From the NCBI GenBank assembly GCA_017518785.1, contig JAFWUA010000123.1, positions 1 to 13,458 on the forward strand: a stretch of DNA of 13,458 bases, written 5' to 3'. Shown piece by piece: positions 1 through 6,129 of the stretch. The notes below the pieces were generated by a model. The model worked only from the letters and a program-made list of their open reading frames with translations, did no database searches and had not been told where the DNA came from. The translations under genes were made by a program, and so were the position numbers. Origin of the DNA: Neisseriaceae bacterium. Lineage in GTDB: Bacteria > Pseudomonadota > Gammaproteobacteria > Burkholderiales > Neisseriaceae. Position 1 is the first letter of the stretch. Every line of letters starts with the position of its first letter.

Positions 1-125
1 ACTAAACTGCGACGGTAACGATTACGCAATGCAACGGCAACTGCTCTTTTAGCGGTTTGTTGTCCAACTATATGTTTATCTAATTCATGCACGATCTCTT
101 GAGGAGTCATCATCATGGAAGTCAT
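1..125 (-). CDS. hslU: ATP-dependent protease ATPase subunit HslU (N-terminal part, runs off the window)
   Basis: HslU (ClpY) is the AAA+ unfoldase that feeds substrates to the HslV peptidase in the cytoplasm. Only the first 41 codons are present. They include TPQEIVHELDKHIVGQ, followed by a stretch with AKRAVAVALRNRYRR, which matches the invariant N-terminus of HslU (E. coli has TPREIVSELDKHIIGQ and AKRSVAIALRNRWRR). The Walker A motif lies beyond the window. I chose ATG at 125 because AAGGAAAA sits 5-8 bases upstream of it; three further in-frame ATGs at 116, 113 and 110 lack their own ribosome site. The gene is usually the second gene of hslVU, but no hslV lies immediately upstream; instead there are 316 bases of repeat-rich DNA and then mgtE on the same strand. 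The identification is strong despite the short length. Confidence 0.9.
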   Translation of the reverse strand, partial: MTSMMMTPQEIVHELDKHIVGQQTAKRAVAVALRNRYRRSL

Positions 126-158
126 TTTATTTTTCCTTGTTTTACTAACGTATATTTC

Positions 159-171
159 TTTCCGGCAGACT
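159..171 (-). repeat. DUS, perfect 13-mer, minus orientation
   Basis: Reads TTTCCGGCAGACT on the plus strand, the complement of AGTCTGCCGGAAA. It lies in the presumed hslU leader. Confidence 0.85.
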
Positions 172-200
172 AATTTAAGTATGAAATGAATGTTTTTCAA
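172..200 (-). promoter_or_regulatory. possible hslU promoter
   Basis: On the minus strand TTGAAA (200-195) and TAAATT (177-172) are separated by 17 bases, about 50 bases before the hslU start. The -35 matches the sigma-70 consensus at 5 of 6 positions and the -10 at 4 of 6. The -10 directly abuts a DUS at 159-171, which would lie in the 5' leader. In such AT-rich DNA this could be chance. Confidence 0.35.
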
Positions 201-218
201 GTAGTATTGTAAAAAAAT

Positions 219-231
219 TTTCCGGCAGACT
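219..231 (-). repeat. DUS, perfect 13-mer, minus orientation
   Basis: A second minus-orientation copy 60 bases from the one at 159, as a direct repeat. It is unpaired, so it is probably not a terminator. Confidence 0.85.
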
Positions 232-264
232 TTTTATATACTTGATGTTTTTATAGATAGTCTT

Positions 265-409
265 ACCACCTGCAAAACTCGTCATTTTTGAATTTCACAA
301 AGCGAAATTTAGAATCTCATCGTATTGTTTTATAAATATTCTTCCCTTTTATTGCATTCCAAGTCTTAAATGACGAGTAATGACAAAATCAAGTTTCGCA
401 TGGATTTTA
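265..409 (-). repeat. palindromic repeat element, degenerate copy 1
   Basis: A worn copy of the element seen at 2123-2254 and 12986-13116. It keeps CCTGCAAAACTCGTCAT at the left, the TATAAATATTCTTC core and TGACGAGTAATGA at the right. The arms ACTCGTCATTT (277-287) and AAATGACGAGT (368-378) form an 11-base inverted repeat. The orientation matches the 12986 copy. The right boundary meets the DUS at 410. Edges are approximate. Confidence 0.6.
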
Positions 410-422
410 AGTCTGCCGGAAA
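410..422 (+). repeat. DUS, perfect 13-mer, plus orientation
   Basis: AGTCTGCCGGAAA, 20 bases beyond the mgtE stop codon and directly beside palindromic element copy 1. Confidence 0.85.
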
Positions 423-441
423 AGTTTTATTATTTTTAATA

Positions 442-1683
442 TCAGTGCATTAAAAATATGCTGGCTAACCCTAAAAAGATAAAGAATCCGCCAGAATCGG
501 TTACAGCGGTAATTAAAACGCTACTTCCCAAAGCAGGGTCTTTGCCCAAACGTTCCATAGTAACTGGAATTAAGACACCTACGGTTGCGGCTAATACTAA
601 ATTTAGCGTCATAGCTGCCACCATGACTACCCCCAATCCGATACTGTGGTATAGAACGAAGGAGATGATCCCCATCACACTTCCCCAGATTAGACCATTG
701 ACAAGGGCAACACCTATTTCCTTTTTTAATAAATGAGTTGCTTGGGTATTGGATATTTGTCCGATTGCTAATGCTCGAACAATCATGGTAATGGTTTGAT
801 TGCCAGAATTACCACCAATTCCAGCCACAATTGGCATTAAGGCAGCCAATGCCACAATTTTTTCAATTGAACCCTCAAACAAACCAATTACGCGACTGGC
901 AACTAACGCTGTAAATAGATTTACTGCCAACCATGCCCAGCGGTTTTTCACAGAATCAATAACCGGTGCAAACAGGTCTTCTTCGTCTTTTAAACCTGCC
1001 ATATTTAACATGTCTGCTTCTGAACCTTCGCGGATTACGTCGAGCATTTCATCAACGGTTAAGCGTCCAATTAAATGTTGTTGTTCATCGACCACTGGTG
1101 CAGTGATAAGGTCGTATTTTTCAAATGCTTGTGCTGCTTCTTCGGCATCGTCATCGGGGTGGAATTTAACCACATTGCGTGCCATTACATCGGAAACTAA
1201 ATCATCAGGGTCGCTAACTAAAAGCTTGCGTATTTTTAATACGCCTTGTAAAACATTGCCTTCATCAACTACGAATATTTTATCGGTGTGTTCCGGCAGT
1301 TTTTCAAAACGGCGTAAATAGCGTAATACTACTTCACAGGCTACATCAGCTCGAATGCTTAACAATTCATAGTCCATCACAGTGCCGATTGTGCCTTCCT
1401 TATAAGATAAAGTTGAACGAATTTGTTCGCGTTCTTCCTCGTCCCTGCTTTCTAATACTTCGGATACTACATCATGTGGCAAATCTGGGGCTAATTCTGC
1501 CACTTCATCAGCAGGTAAATCCTCCATAGCGGCAACGAGTTCATCTTGCCCCATAGTCTCAATCAGTGTTTCACGAACTGAATCAGAAACTTCCAATAGG
1601 ACTTCGCCATCTCCTTCTGGAGATGCTAATTTCCATACCAATACCCGTTCTTGCAGGGGCAAGGATTCTAATAATACTGCCAC
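442..1683 (-). CDS. mgtE: magnesium transporter MgtE (uninterrupted part of the frame)
   Basis: MgtE is a homodimeric inner-membrane Mg2+ channel gated by its cytoplasmic Mg2+-sensing domains. The 413 residues from the GTG at 1683 contain most of the superhelical N domain, two CBS domains (roughly residues 100-155 and 160-218) and the five-helix pore region from about 250 onward. The pore region has the family motifs PIVAGIGGNSGNQ and PALGSSVLITAVTDSGGFF; the Asp in the latter corresponds to the pore Mg2+ ligand. The homologous frame continues upstream without a stop to 1840 (including ELHPADV, a normal MgtE sequence), so GTG 1683 is not the ancestral start. The expected ATG at 1851 is followed by AAT and then a TAA stop (see the 1684-1851 entry). 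There is no Shine-Dalgarno at GTG 1683. Either a shortened protein is made, the stop is read through, the gene is dead, or the base is an error. The body shows no other damage. Confidence 0.85.
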   Translation of the reverse strand: MAVLLESLPLQERVLVWKLASPEGDGEVLLEVSDSVRETLIETMGQDELVAAMEDLPADEVAELAPDLPHDVVSEVLESRDEEEREQIRSTLSYKEGTIGTVMDYELLSIRADVACEVVLRYLRRFEKLPEHTDKIFVVDEGNVLQGVLKIRKLLVSDPDDLVSDVMARNVVKFHPDDDAEEAAQAFEKYDLITAPVVDEQQHLIGRLTVDEMLDVIREGSEADMLNMAGLKDEEDLFAPVIDSVKNRWAWLAVNLFTALVASRVIGLFEGSIEKIVALAALMPIVAGIGGNSGNQTITMIVRALAIGQISNTQATHLLKKEIGVALVNGLIWGSVMGIISFVLYHSIGLGVVMVAAMTLNLVLAATVGVLIPVTMERLGKDPALGSSVLITAVTDSGGFFIFLGLASIFLMH

Positions 1684-1851
1684 ATCAGCAGGGTGTAATT
1701 CGTGTAAAGTGGCAGTTAATTCTTGATAATCTGGATTCTGTTCTAAATTTGGTTGTGCATAGACTGGTAGTAGTCTTTCTGCTAATTGCCGGATATTGTC
1801 GATATATTCGGCGAAGCTATCTGCATCAAATTCGAGATTAGGTTAATTCAT
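1684..1851 (-). pseudogene. mgtE: 5' part of mgtE cut off by a stop at codon 3
   Basis: On the minus strand ATG (1851-1849), AAT, TAA (1845-1843) is followed in the same frame by CCT AAT CTC GAA and 50 more sense codons that run into the GTG at 1683. With CAA instead of TAA the start would read MNQPNLEFDADSFAEYI, and the whole gene would be 469 residues, a normal MgtE length. No ATG, GTG or TTG lies in frame between the stop and GTG 1683. The segment encodes the first helices of the N domain, including QLAERLLPVYAQP. A single C-to-T change explains the interruption. Confidence 0.7.
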
Positions 1852-1877
1852 TATTCGCAACTTTCAAAAACAAGAAA

Positions 1878-1964
1878 CTGTCGCGAATAGATTGATAGAT
1901 TATTCGGACAGGTTTATTTGTCTCTTTAATATGTAAATTTTTGGTAAAAAATGACAACTGTCCG
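1878..1964 (-). promoter_or_regulatory. mgtE leader with mutually exclusive hairpins
   Basis: In transcript (minus-strand) order there are three segments. Segment 1 is CGGACAG (1964-1958). Segment 2 is CTGTCCGAATA (1911-1901). Segment 3 is TATTCGCGACAG (1889-1878). Segment 2 can pair perfectly over 7 bases with segment 1, or over 11 bases with segment 3 with one two-base bulge. The two pairings exclude each other. The downstream hairpin ends 26 bases before the ATG at 1851. This is the layout of a switching leader; for mgtE, Mg2+ would be the natural ligand or signal. I do not recognise a named riboswitch (it does not look like the M-box), so the function is inference. Confidence 0.45.
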
Positions 1965-1971
1965 TATCCAT

Positions 1972-1997
1972 AAAAATCCCCACTTTTAGCGAGGTCC
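1972..1997 (-). terminator. terminator-like hairpin early in the mgtE leader
   Basis: On the minus strand CCTCGC, loop TAAAA, GTGGGG forms a six-pair stem with two G-T wobbles, followed by ATTTTT. It begins within about 15-20 bases of the predicted transcription start, so it could stop transcription early or be part of the sensing fold. The stem is short and the T-run modest. Confidence 0.3.
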
Positions 1998-2016
1998 AAA
2001 GTTAAAGACGGCGTGC

Positions 2017-2025
2017 ATTATAGCA
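2017..2025 (-). promoter_or_regulatory. mgtE extended -10 promoter box
   Basis: The minus strand reads TGCTATAAT, a perfect extended -10 element. No good -35 lies at 17 bases, which is usual for extended -10 promoters. Transcription would start near 2010 and give an untranslated leader of about 158 bases containing the hairpins at 1878-1997. Confidence 0.6.
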
Positions 2026-2048
2026 TTATTCGATTTTTTCATGTTGTA

Positions 2049-2088
2049 AGTTTGCTTATATGTGAGAAAATATTTTTCACAGCAAACT
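2049..2088. repeat. long hairpin upstream of the mgtE promoter
   Basis: AGTTTGCT (2049-2056) and AGCAAACT (2081-2088) are perfect complements. They enclose a second stem, GTGAGAAA with TTTTTCAC (2062-2080), leaving a one-sided TATAT bulge. It lies about 25-65 bases upstream of the mgtE -10, where an operator or a terminator of transcription arriving from the other side could be. Confidence 0.4.
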
Positions 2089-2122
2089 CAATGTTTAAAA
2101 CTTTTAAAACTATTTACATGTA

Positions 2123-2254
2123 GAGACTCCTGCAAAACTCGATTTTTTCTATTACTCGTCATTTTGAGCGTAGCGAAGAAACTTTATAAACAATAAGTTA
2201 GATTCTTCATTTCACTTCGTGAAATTCGTCAATGACGAGTTTTGCAGGAGTCTC
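2123..2254 (+). repeat. palindromic repeat element, intact copy 2 (132 bp)
   Basis: Bounded by a perfect 19-base inverted repeat: GAGACTCCTGCAAAACTCG (2123-2141) and its complement (2236-2254). Inside is a second inverted pair, ACTCGTCAT (2154-2162) and ATGACGAGT (2232-2240). It is nearly identical by eye to the reverse complement of 12986-13116. There is no coding capacity. It looks like a non-autonomous miniature element or a structured intergenic repeat; no clear target-site duplication was seen. Confidence 0.7.
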
Positions 2255-2278
2255 ATATAACAAATATGGAATATACAA

Positions 2279-3388
2279 ATGCTTTATAGATTATTGATTA
2301 TAATAATTATATTTCAAATAGTACTATTGCTGTTCTTGCCTGTACTTAATTTTTTGATACGCAATTTGGTTCAAAAACGTAAATCTCGTTTATTGATACT
2401 TACTTTGTGCTATTTGTTATGCAATATAGTTTTGGTTTTAAGCATGGCAAGGGTTGGTGGATTTTCTTTTCATAGTGCAACATTTTTAATGATTGTTTTG
2501 TTTTATGCAGAATGTACAATTTTATTCTCTTTGATAGTTTATATAGTCTGCCGGAAAGTTTTCCGGCAGTGTAAAGACAAATCGCAAACCATTGTACGTT
2601 TAAGCTTTATTCCCATGTTTTTATTGTGGTTTGTATGGGGAGCATGGGCAGCTTACACTCCTCGTATCGTGCATTTTACTACCACTATCAATAAGTCATT
2701 ATCTCAACCGATTAAAATCGCTTTGATTGCAGATTTACATTTAGGAAATTTAGTTGGCAATCGTATGCTAAATAAATTAGATAAAATTTTGCAACAACAA
2801 AATCCTGATATGGTTTTATTAGCAGGTGATATTTTTGATGATTTGCCAGTGCAATATCAACAAAAAAACATGGGCGAAATTATGAAAAACATTGCAAAGC
2901 AACGTCCTGTTTATGCAACTCTTGGCAATCATGATAATTATCGAATGGTGCAAAATGAAATTGAAGCAGAAATGAAAGATGCTGGCGTAATTGTACTGCG
3001 TGATCAAAGTGTATTATTTGACAATAAAGTGTGGATTACCGGCAGACGTGATAGGCAAGAGAAAAATCGTCTATCTGCCGATAAACTAATAAGCGATGAG
3101 ATAAAAAATTCTCAATTACCAAGCATCATCATCGACCATCAACCAATCGATGCGATGGATAATGCCAATGCCAATTTTGATATTCAAGTAAGTGGACACA
3201 CACATCGCGGACAGACTTTTCCTGGTACATGGTTAATTTATCTATTTCATGATTATGTTTATGGAAATTATCAAGTAGGAAATATGCAGCTTTTCATTAC
3301 TTGTGGTTATGGTTTATGGGGGATTCCATTGCGAGTTGGGAGTCGTTCTGAAATCATGATGATCGAAGTGCATGGAATTAATCGTTAA
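2279..3388 (+). CDS. membrane-anchored calcineurin-like metallophosphoesterase (YkuE/YaeI type)
   Basis: A 369-residue protein with an N-terminal membrane region (hydrophobic stretches near residues 4-26, 38-58, 62-88 and 108-128) followed by a metallophosphoesterase domain. All metal-binding motifs are present: DLH (D152, H154), GD (D184), GNHD (216-219), DHQP (H287) and GHTH (306-309). Relatives such as YkuE and YaeI are di-metal phosphoesterases, and some membrane members act on lipid or lipid-A precursors. The substrate here cannot be told from sequence. The start ATG has only a weak ribosome site, and a seven-codon frame (ATG at 2266) overlaps it. A DUS inverted pair lies inside the gene and encodes residues 90-98 (VCRKVFRQC). 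The next gene follows after 21 bases, probably in the same transcript. Confidence 0.85.
   Translation: MLYRLLIIIIIFQIVLLLFLPVLNFLIRNLVQKRKSRLLILTLCYLLCNIVLVLSMARVGGFSFHSATFLMIVLFYAECTILFSLIVYIVCRKVFRQCKDKSQTIVRLSFIPMFLLWFVWGAWAAYTPRIVHFTTTINKSLSQPIKIALIADLHLGNLVGNRMLNKLDKILQQQNPDMVLLAGDIFDDLPVQYQQKNMGEIMKNIAKQRPVYATLGNHDNYRMVQNEIEAEMKDAGVIVLRDQSVLFDNKVWITGRRDRQEKNRLSADKLISDEIKNSQLPSIIIDHQPIDAMDNANANFDIQVSGHTHRGQTFPGTWLIYLFHDYVYGNYQVGNMQLFITCGYGLWGIPLRVGSRSEIMMIEVHGINR
2545..2569. repeat. inverted DUS pair inside a coding region
   Basis: A perfect DUS (2545-2557) is followed by TTTCCGGCAG (2560-2569), giving a 10-base perfect stem with only two bases between. It lies within the metallophosphoesterase gene in the loop after the third hydrophobic stretch and is translated in frame. 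No T-run follows, so complete termination is unlikely. Confidence 0.8.
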
Positions 3389-3409
3389 ATTTATTTTGAC
3401 AATCGATAT

Positions 3410-5407
3410 ATGAAATTTAATCAACAACAACTATCAGCTATTCAATATTTAGATGCTCCACTTTTGGTATTAGCTGGTGCTGGCAGTGGTAAAACTCGTG
3501 TTATTACTCATAAAATAGTTCATTTAATTGAAAATGCCGGATATTTACCGCAAAACATTGCAGCCATTACGTTTACCAACAAGGCTGCACGCGAAATGCG
3601 GGAGCGAATTAATGCAATTTTGCCGAATAATGTTTCCGGCAGACTTAATATTTCCACTTTTCATTCTTTGGGAATGAAGATTTTGCAGATGGAAAGTGAA
3701 CATCTTAAACTTAAAAAGAATTTTTCCATTTTTGATGCTGCCGATAGCAATAAAATTATTGGTGAACTGACTATGAGTTCTGGCAAAGAGGCTGTATCGC
3801 AAATTCAGCATCAGATTTCTTTGTGGAAAAACGCTCTAATTTCTCCTGAACAGGCTGTTTTGTCTGCTCAAAATGATTGGGAATTAAAAACTGCACAAAT
3901 TTATGCCTCTTACCGTGATACTTTGCAATCTTATCAAGCTGTTGATTTAGATGATTTAATTCGTCTGCCTTGCCAACTTTTTAATGAAAATAGTGAGATT
4001 AAATATAAATGGCAATTTCGCTTGCAATATTTGTTAATCGATGAGTGTCAAGATACTAACGCTTCACAATATACGCTATTGCGTCATTTGACCGGTAATG
4101 AGGCAAAATTTACAGCGGTGGGCGATGATGACCAAAGTATTTATGCGTGGCGTGGTGCTAATGTGCATAATTTGCACCGCTTACAAGAGGATTATCCTAA
4201 TTTAAAAATTATCAAATTAGAGCAAAATTATCGTTCTACTCAAAATATTTTACGTGCAGCCAATGGTGTTATTTCGCATAATCAGCAGTTTTTTGAGAAA
4301 AAATTATGGTCATCATACGAAGATGGCGACAAGGTTTGTGTGATTACTTGTCAAGATGAGCGACACGAAGCGGATACTGTTGTTCAAAAAATTCAGTTTC
4401 ATCAATTAACACGTCAAACTAATTATTCTGATTACGCTATTTTGTATCGCGGTAATCATCAAGCTAAAACTTTCGAAGAAGCTTTGCGAAGTGCCAAAAT
4501 TCCGTATGTTTTATCTGGCGGGCAAAGTTTCTTCGAAAAAACTGAAATTAAAGATGTGTTGGCATATATGCGTTTATTGGCAAATACCGATGATGACCAA
4601 GCTCTATTACGCACTATTACCACTCCTAAACGCGGTATCGGTGAAGCAGCATTAGAAAAACTCAATTACTACGCAACACTTCATAAAAAAAGTTTATTTG
4701 CAACGCTTAAATCTGATGAAGCGTTAAATTCTCTACCATCTCAAACTCGTAATAGTGCAATTTTGTGGCATCAGCTAATTGAAAAATATATCGCTCAAAT
4801 TGATACAACTCCAGCTCATATTATAGTTAGCGAGCTACTAAAAGAAATTCACTACGAGACATATTTAACCGAACATTATGAGGGAAAATCAGGAGAAATT
4901 CGTTGGCGAAATGTTTTAGATTTAATCGATTGGTTAGAACATAAAAGTGTTACTGGTAAAAAAAGTCTGCCGGAAATTACTCGTAATATCGCTTTAATGA
5001 ATATTTTAGAAGGGAAAAACGAAAATACTGTCGATGCAGTACGTTTATCCACTCTGCATTCGGCAAAAGGTTTGGAATATCCGTACGTTTTCTTAATCGG
5101 TTGCGAAGAGGGATTATTTCCTCATGAAAACAGTATCGAAGATGGCAATATTGAAGAAGAACGCCGCTTAATGTATGTTGGCATTACTCGTGCTAAAAAA
5201 ACATTGACGCTAACCCATTGTGTTAAACGCAAACGTGGCGGACACTGGTATTTTACTGAACCATCACGTTTTTTATCAGAACTGCCGGAAAATGAAATTC
5301 AATTTTTAGGAAGAAAAAACACCGCACCAATCGTTAGCCACGAAGAAGGGAACGCCATTCTCGATAATCTACTAAAAGCACTCGATGAAAAAACTAAAAA
5401 ACGCTGA
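3410..5407 (+). CDS. rep: ATP-dependent DNA helicase Rep (UvrD/Rep superfamily 1)
   Basis: A 665-residue SF1A helicase, close to the 673 residues of E. coli Rep. Rep translocates 3'-5' on single-stranded DNA and clears protein roadblocks ahead of the replication fork. Motifs in order: AGAGSGKT Walker A (K28), TFTNKAAREMRERI (Ia), DECQDTN (211-217, motif II), GDDDQSIYAWRG (238-249, motif III), LEQNYRST (IV), LSTLHSAKGLEYPYVFLIG (V) and YVGITRAKK (VI, near 591). The N-terminus (NQQQLSAIQYLDAPLLVLAGAGSGKTR) and the length favour Rep over UvrD or PcrA. Motif II has Cys where Rep has Tyr and UvrD has Phe, an unimportant position. The start is preceded by no strong ribosome site and translation may be coupled to the upstream gene. 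Two perfect DUS (3633, 4964) and one core (5282) lie inside the coding sequence. Confidence 0.92.
   Translation: MKFNQQQLSAIQYLDAPLLVLAGAGSGKTRVITHKIVHLIENAGYLPQNIAAITFTNKAAREMRERINAILPNNVSGRLNISTFHSLGMKILQMESEHLKLKKNFSIFDAADSNKIIGELTMSSGKEAVSQIQHQISLWKNALISPEQAVLSAQNDWELKTAQIYASYRDTLQSYQAVDLDDLIRLPCQLFNENSEIKYKWQFRLQYLLIDECQDTNASQYTLLRHLTGNEAKFTAVGDDDQSIYAWRGANVHNLHRLQEDYPNLKIIKLEQNYRSTQNILRAANGVISHNQQFFEKKLWSSYEDGDKVCVITCQDERHEADTVVQKIQFHQLTRQTNYSDYAILYRGNHQAKTFEEALRSAKIPYVLSGGQSFFEKTEIKDVLAYMRLLANTDDDQALLRTITTPKRGIGEAALEKLNYYATLHKKSLFATLKSDEALNSLPSQTRNSAILWHQLIEKYIAQIDTTPAHIIVSELLKEIHYETYLTEHYEGKSGEIRWRNVLDLIDWLEHKSVTGKKSLPEITRNIALMNILEGKNENTVDAVRLSTLHSAKGLEYPYVFLIGCEEGLFPHENSIEDGNIEEERRLMYVGITRAKKTLTLTHCVKRKRGGHWYFTEPSRFLSELPENEIQFLGRKNTAPIVSHEEGNAILDNLLKALDEKTKKR
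3633..3645 (-). repeat. DUS, perfect 13-mer, in rep
   Basis: Minus-orientation copy translated as part of the helicase (VSGRLN region). Unpaired. Confidence 0.8.
4964..4976 (+). repeat. DUS, perfect 13-mer, in rep
   Basis: Plus-orientation copy translated as KSLPE in the helicase. A shorter core, CTGCCGGAA, recurs at 5282-5290 as part of ELPEN. Confidence 0.8.
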
Positions 5408-5474
5408 TGAAAGAAATACCGTCTATTGATAAAATGCACGTCTTCAAACTCAAAAAAACAAAAGGATTTTAAAC

Positions 5475-6002
5475 ATGACCGACTTTAACAAGGCTTTTGA
5501 TGCAGGTGATGTTGATGCTGGCATCATCAATGTTGTTGTAGAAATCCCAGCAGGTTCTAATCATAAAATCGAATGGGATAGAAAAAACGCCGTGATGAAA
5601 CTCGACCGCGTTGAACCTGCCATTTTTGCTAAACCAACTAATTACGGTTTTATTCCACAAACTTTGGACGAAGATGGCGATGAGTTAGATGCACTTATCA
5701 TCACTGAATCTCCACTTACCACCGGCATCGTATTAGAAGCACGTGTATTGGGAGTGATGAAATTTGTTGATGATGGTGAAGTTGATGACAAAATCATCGT
5801 TGTTCCGGCAGACGATCGTAATAATGGCAACGCTTATCAAAGTTTAGAAGATTTGCCCCAACAACTTATCAAACAAATCGAATTTCATTTCAATCATTAC
5901 AAAGATTTGAAAAAGGCTGGAACTACCAAAGTAGTAGCATTTGAAGGTATAGAATCTGCCAAAGAAGTTATCAAATCTTCACAAGCACGTTGGAAACAAT
6001 AA
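5475..6002 (+). CDS. ppa: inorganic pyrophosphatase (family I)
   Basis: Hydrolyses pyrophosphate to two phosphates in the cytoplasm and so pulls biosynthetic reactions forward. 175 residues, the normal bacterial family I length. The family signature DGDELDA is at residues 67-73 (metal ligands D67, D69, D72), with EIPAGSNHKIEWDRK before it, NYGFIPQTLDEDGD around it, DDGEVDDKIIVVPADD near 100-115 and QIEFHFNHYKDLKK in the C-terminal helix. The wording is very like neisserial pyrophosphatases. AAAGGA lies 8-9 bases before the ATG. The gene stands 67 bases after rep and is closed by a strong terminator at 6018-6056, so it is probably its own unit. A DUS core at 5803 lies in the coding sequence. 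Confidence 0.96.
   Translation: MTDFNKAFDAGDVDAGIINVVVEIPAGSNHKIEWDRKNAVMKLDRVEPAIFAKPTNYGFIPQTLDEDGDELDALIITESPLTTGIVLEARVLGVMKFVDDGEVDDKIIVVPADDRNNGNAYQSLEDLPQQLIKQIEFHFNHYKDLKKAGTTKVVAFEGIESAKEVIKSSQARWKQ
5803..5813 (-). repeat. DUS 11-base core in ppa
   Basis: TTCCGGCAGAC, perfect over 11 bases. Both flanking bases depart from the 13-mer, as coding constraint (VPADD) would predict. Confidence 0.7.
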
Positions 6003-6017
6003 AATTAAATCTAAAAA

Positions 6018-6056
6018 TAAAGGGACAAAAAAATTATTTTGTCCCTTTATTTTTTA
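6018..6056 (+). terminator. intrinsic terminator of ppa
   Basis: AATAAAGGGACAAAA pairs with TTTTGTCCCTTTATT around a short loop (6032-6037) and is followed by TTTTTT. A long perfect stem with a T-run, 16 bases after the ppa stop. Confidence 0.9.
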
Positions 6057-6061
6057 TACTT

Positions 6062-6090
6062 TTATACACTGCCAGAAACTTGCTATCATT
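6062..6090 (+). promoter_or_regulatory. promoter of yjgA and the YheT-type gene
   Basis: TTTATA (6062-6067), a 17-base spacer and TATCAT (6085-6090) preceded by TGC, giving an extended -10. It lies directly after the ppa terminator and about 40 bases before the yjgA start, as expected for a new unit. Confidence 0.55.
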
Positions 6091-6129
6091 ACAAATCACA
6101 TAAAAATTATTCAATAAGAGAAAATACTT

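Larger units (their letters stand above)
126..441. other. non-coding interval between mgtE and hslU, repeat-rich
   Basis: No supported gene in these 316 bases. The stretch holds two DUS in one orientation (159-171, 219-231), one in the other (410-422), a degenerate copy of the palindromic element (about 265-409) and a possible hslU promoter. There is no GC-rich hairpin with a T-run behind mgtE, so the element or DUS may serve as its transcription end. Confidence 0.6.
1852..2278. other. intergenic region with mgtE leader, promoter and repeat element
   Basis: These 427 bases separate divergent mgtE and the metallophosphoesterase gene. From left to right they hold the structured mgtE leader (1878-1997), the mgtE -10 box (2017-2022), a long hairpin (2049-2088) and the palindromic repeat (2123-2254). 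Only 24 bases remain between the repeat and the start at 2279, so that gene's promoter is either inside or beyond the repeat. No gene is supported here. Confidence 0.6.

Noticed and set aside
458..1321. Two plus-strand open frames (92 and 173 residues) opposite mgtE
   Set aside because: They are antisense to a strongly recognised family, have low-complexity Ser/Thr-rich content and no family likeness.
2123..2254. Correia repeat of Neisseria
   Set aside because: Size and terminal palindrome are comparable, but the ends are GAGACTCCTGCAAAACTCG, not the Correia ends, and no recognisable Correia core is present.
2266..2289. Seven-codon upstream frame overlapping the metallophosphoesterase start
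   Set aside because: No ribosome site of its own and no regulatory peptide pattern; noted only as a curiosity.
4040..4060. DECQDTN in Rep as a defective Walker B
   Set aside because: The catalytic Asp-Glu and Gln are intact; the third position varies (Tyr or Phe) across the family.
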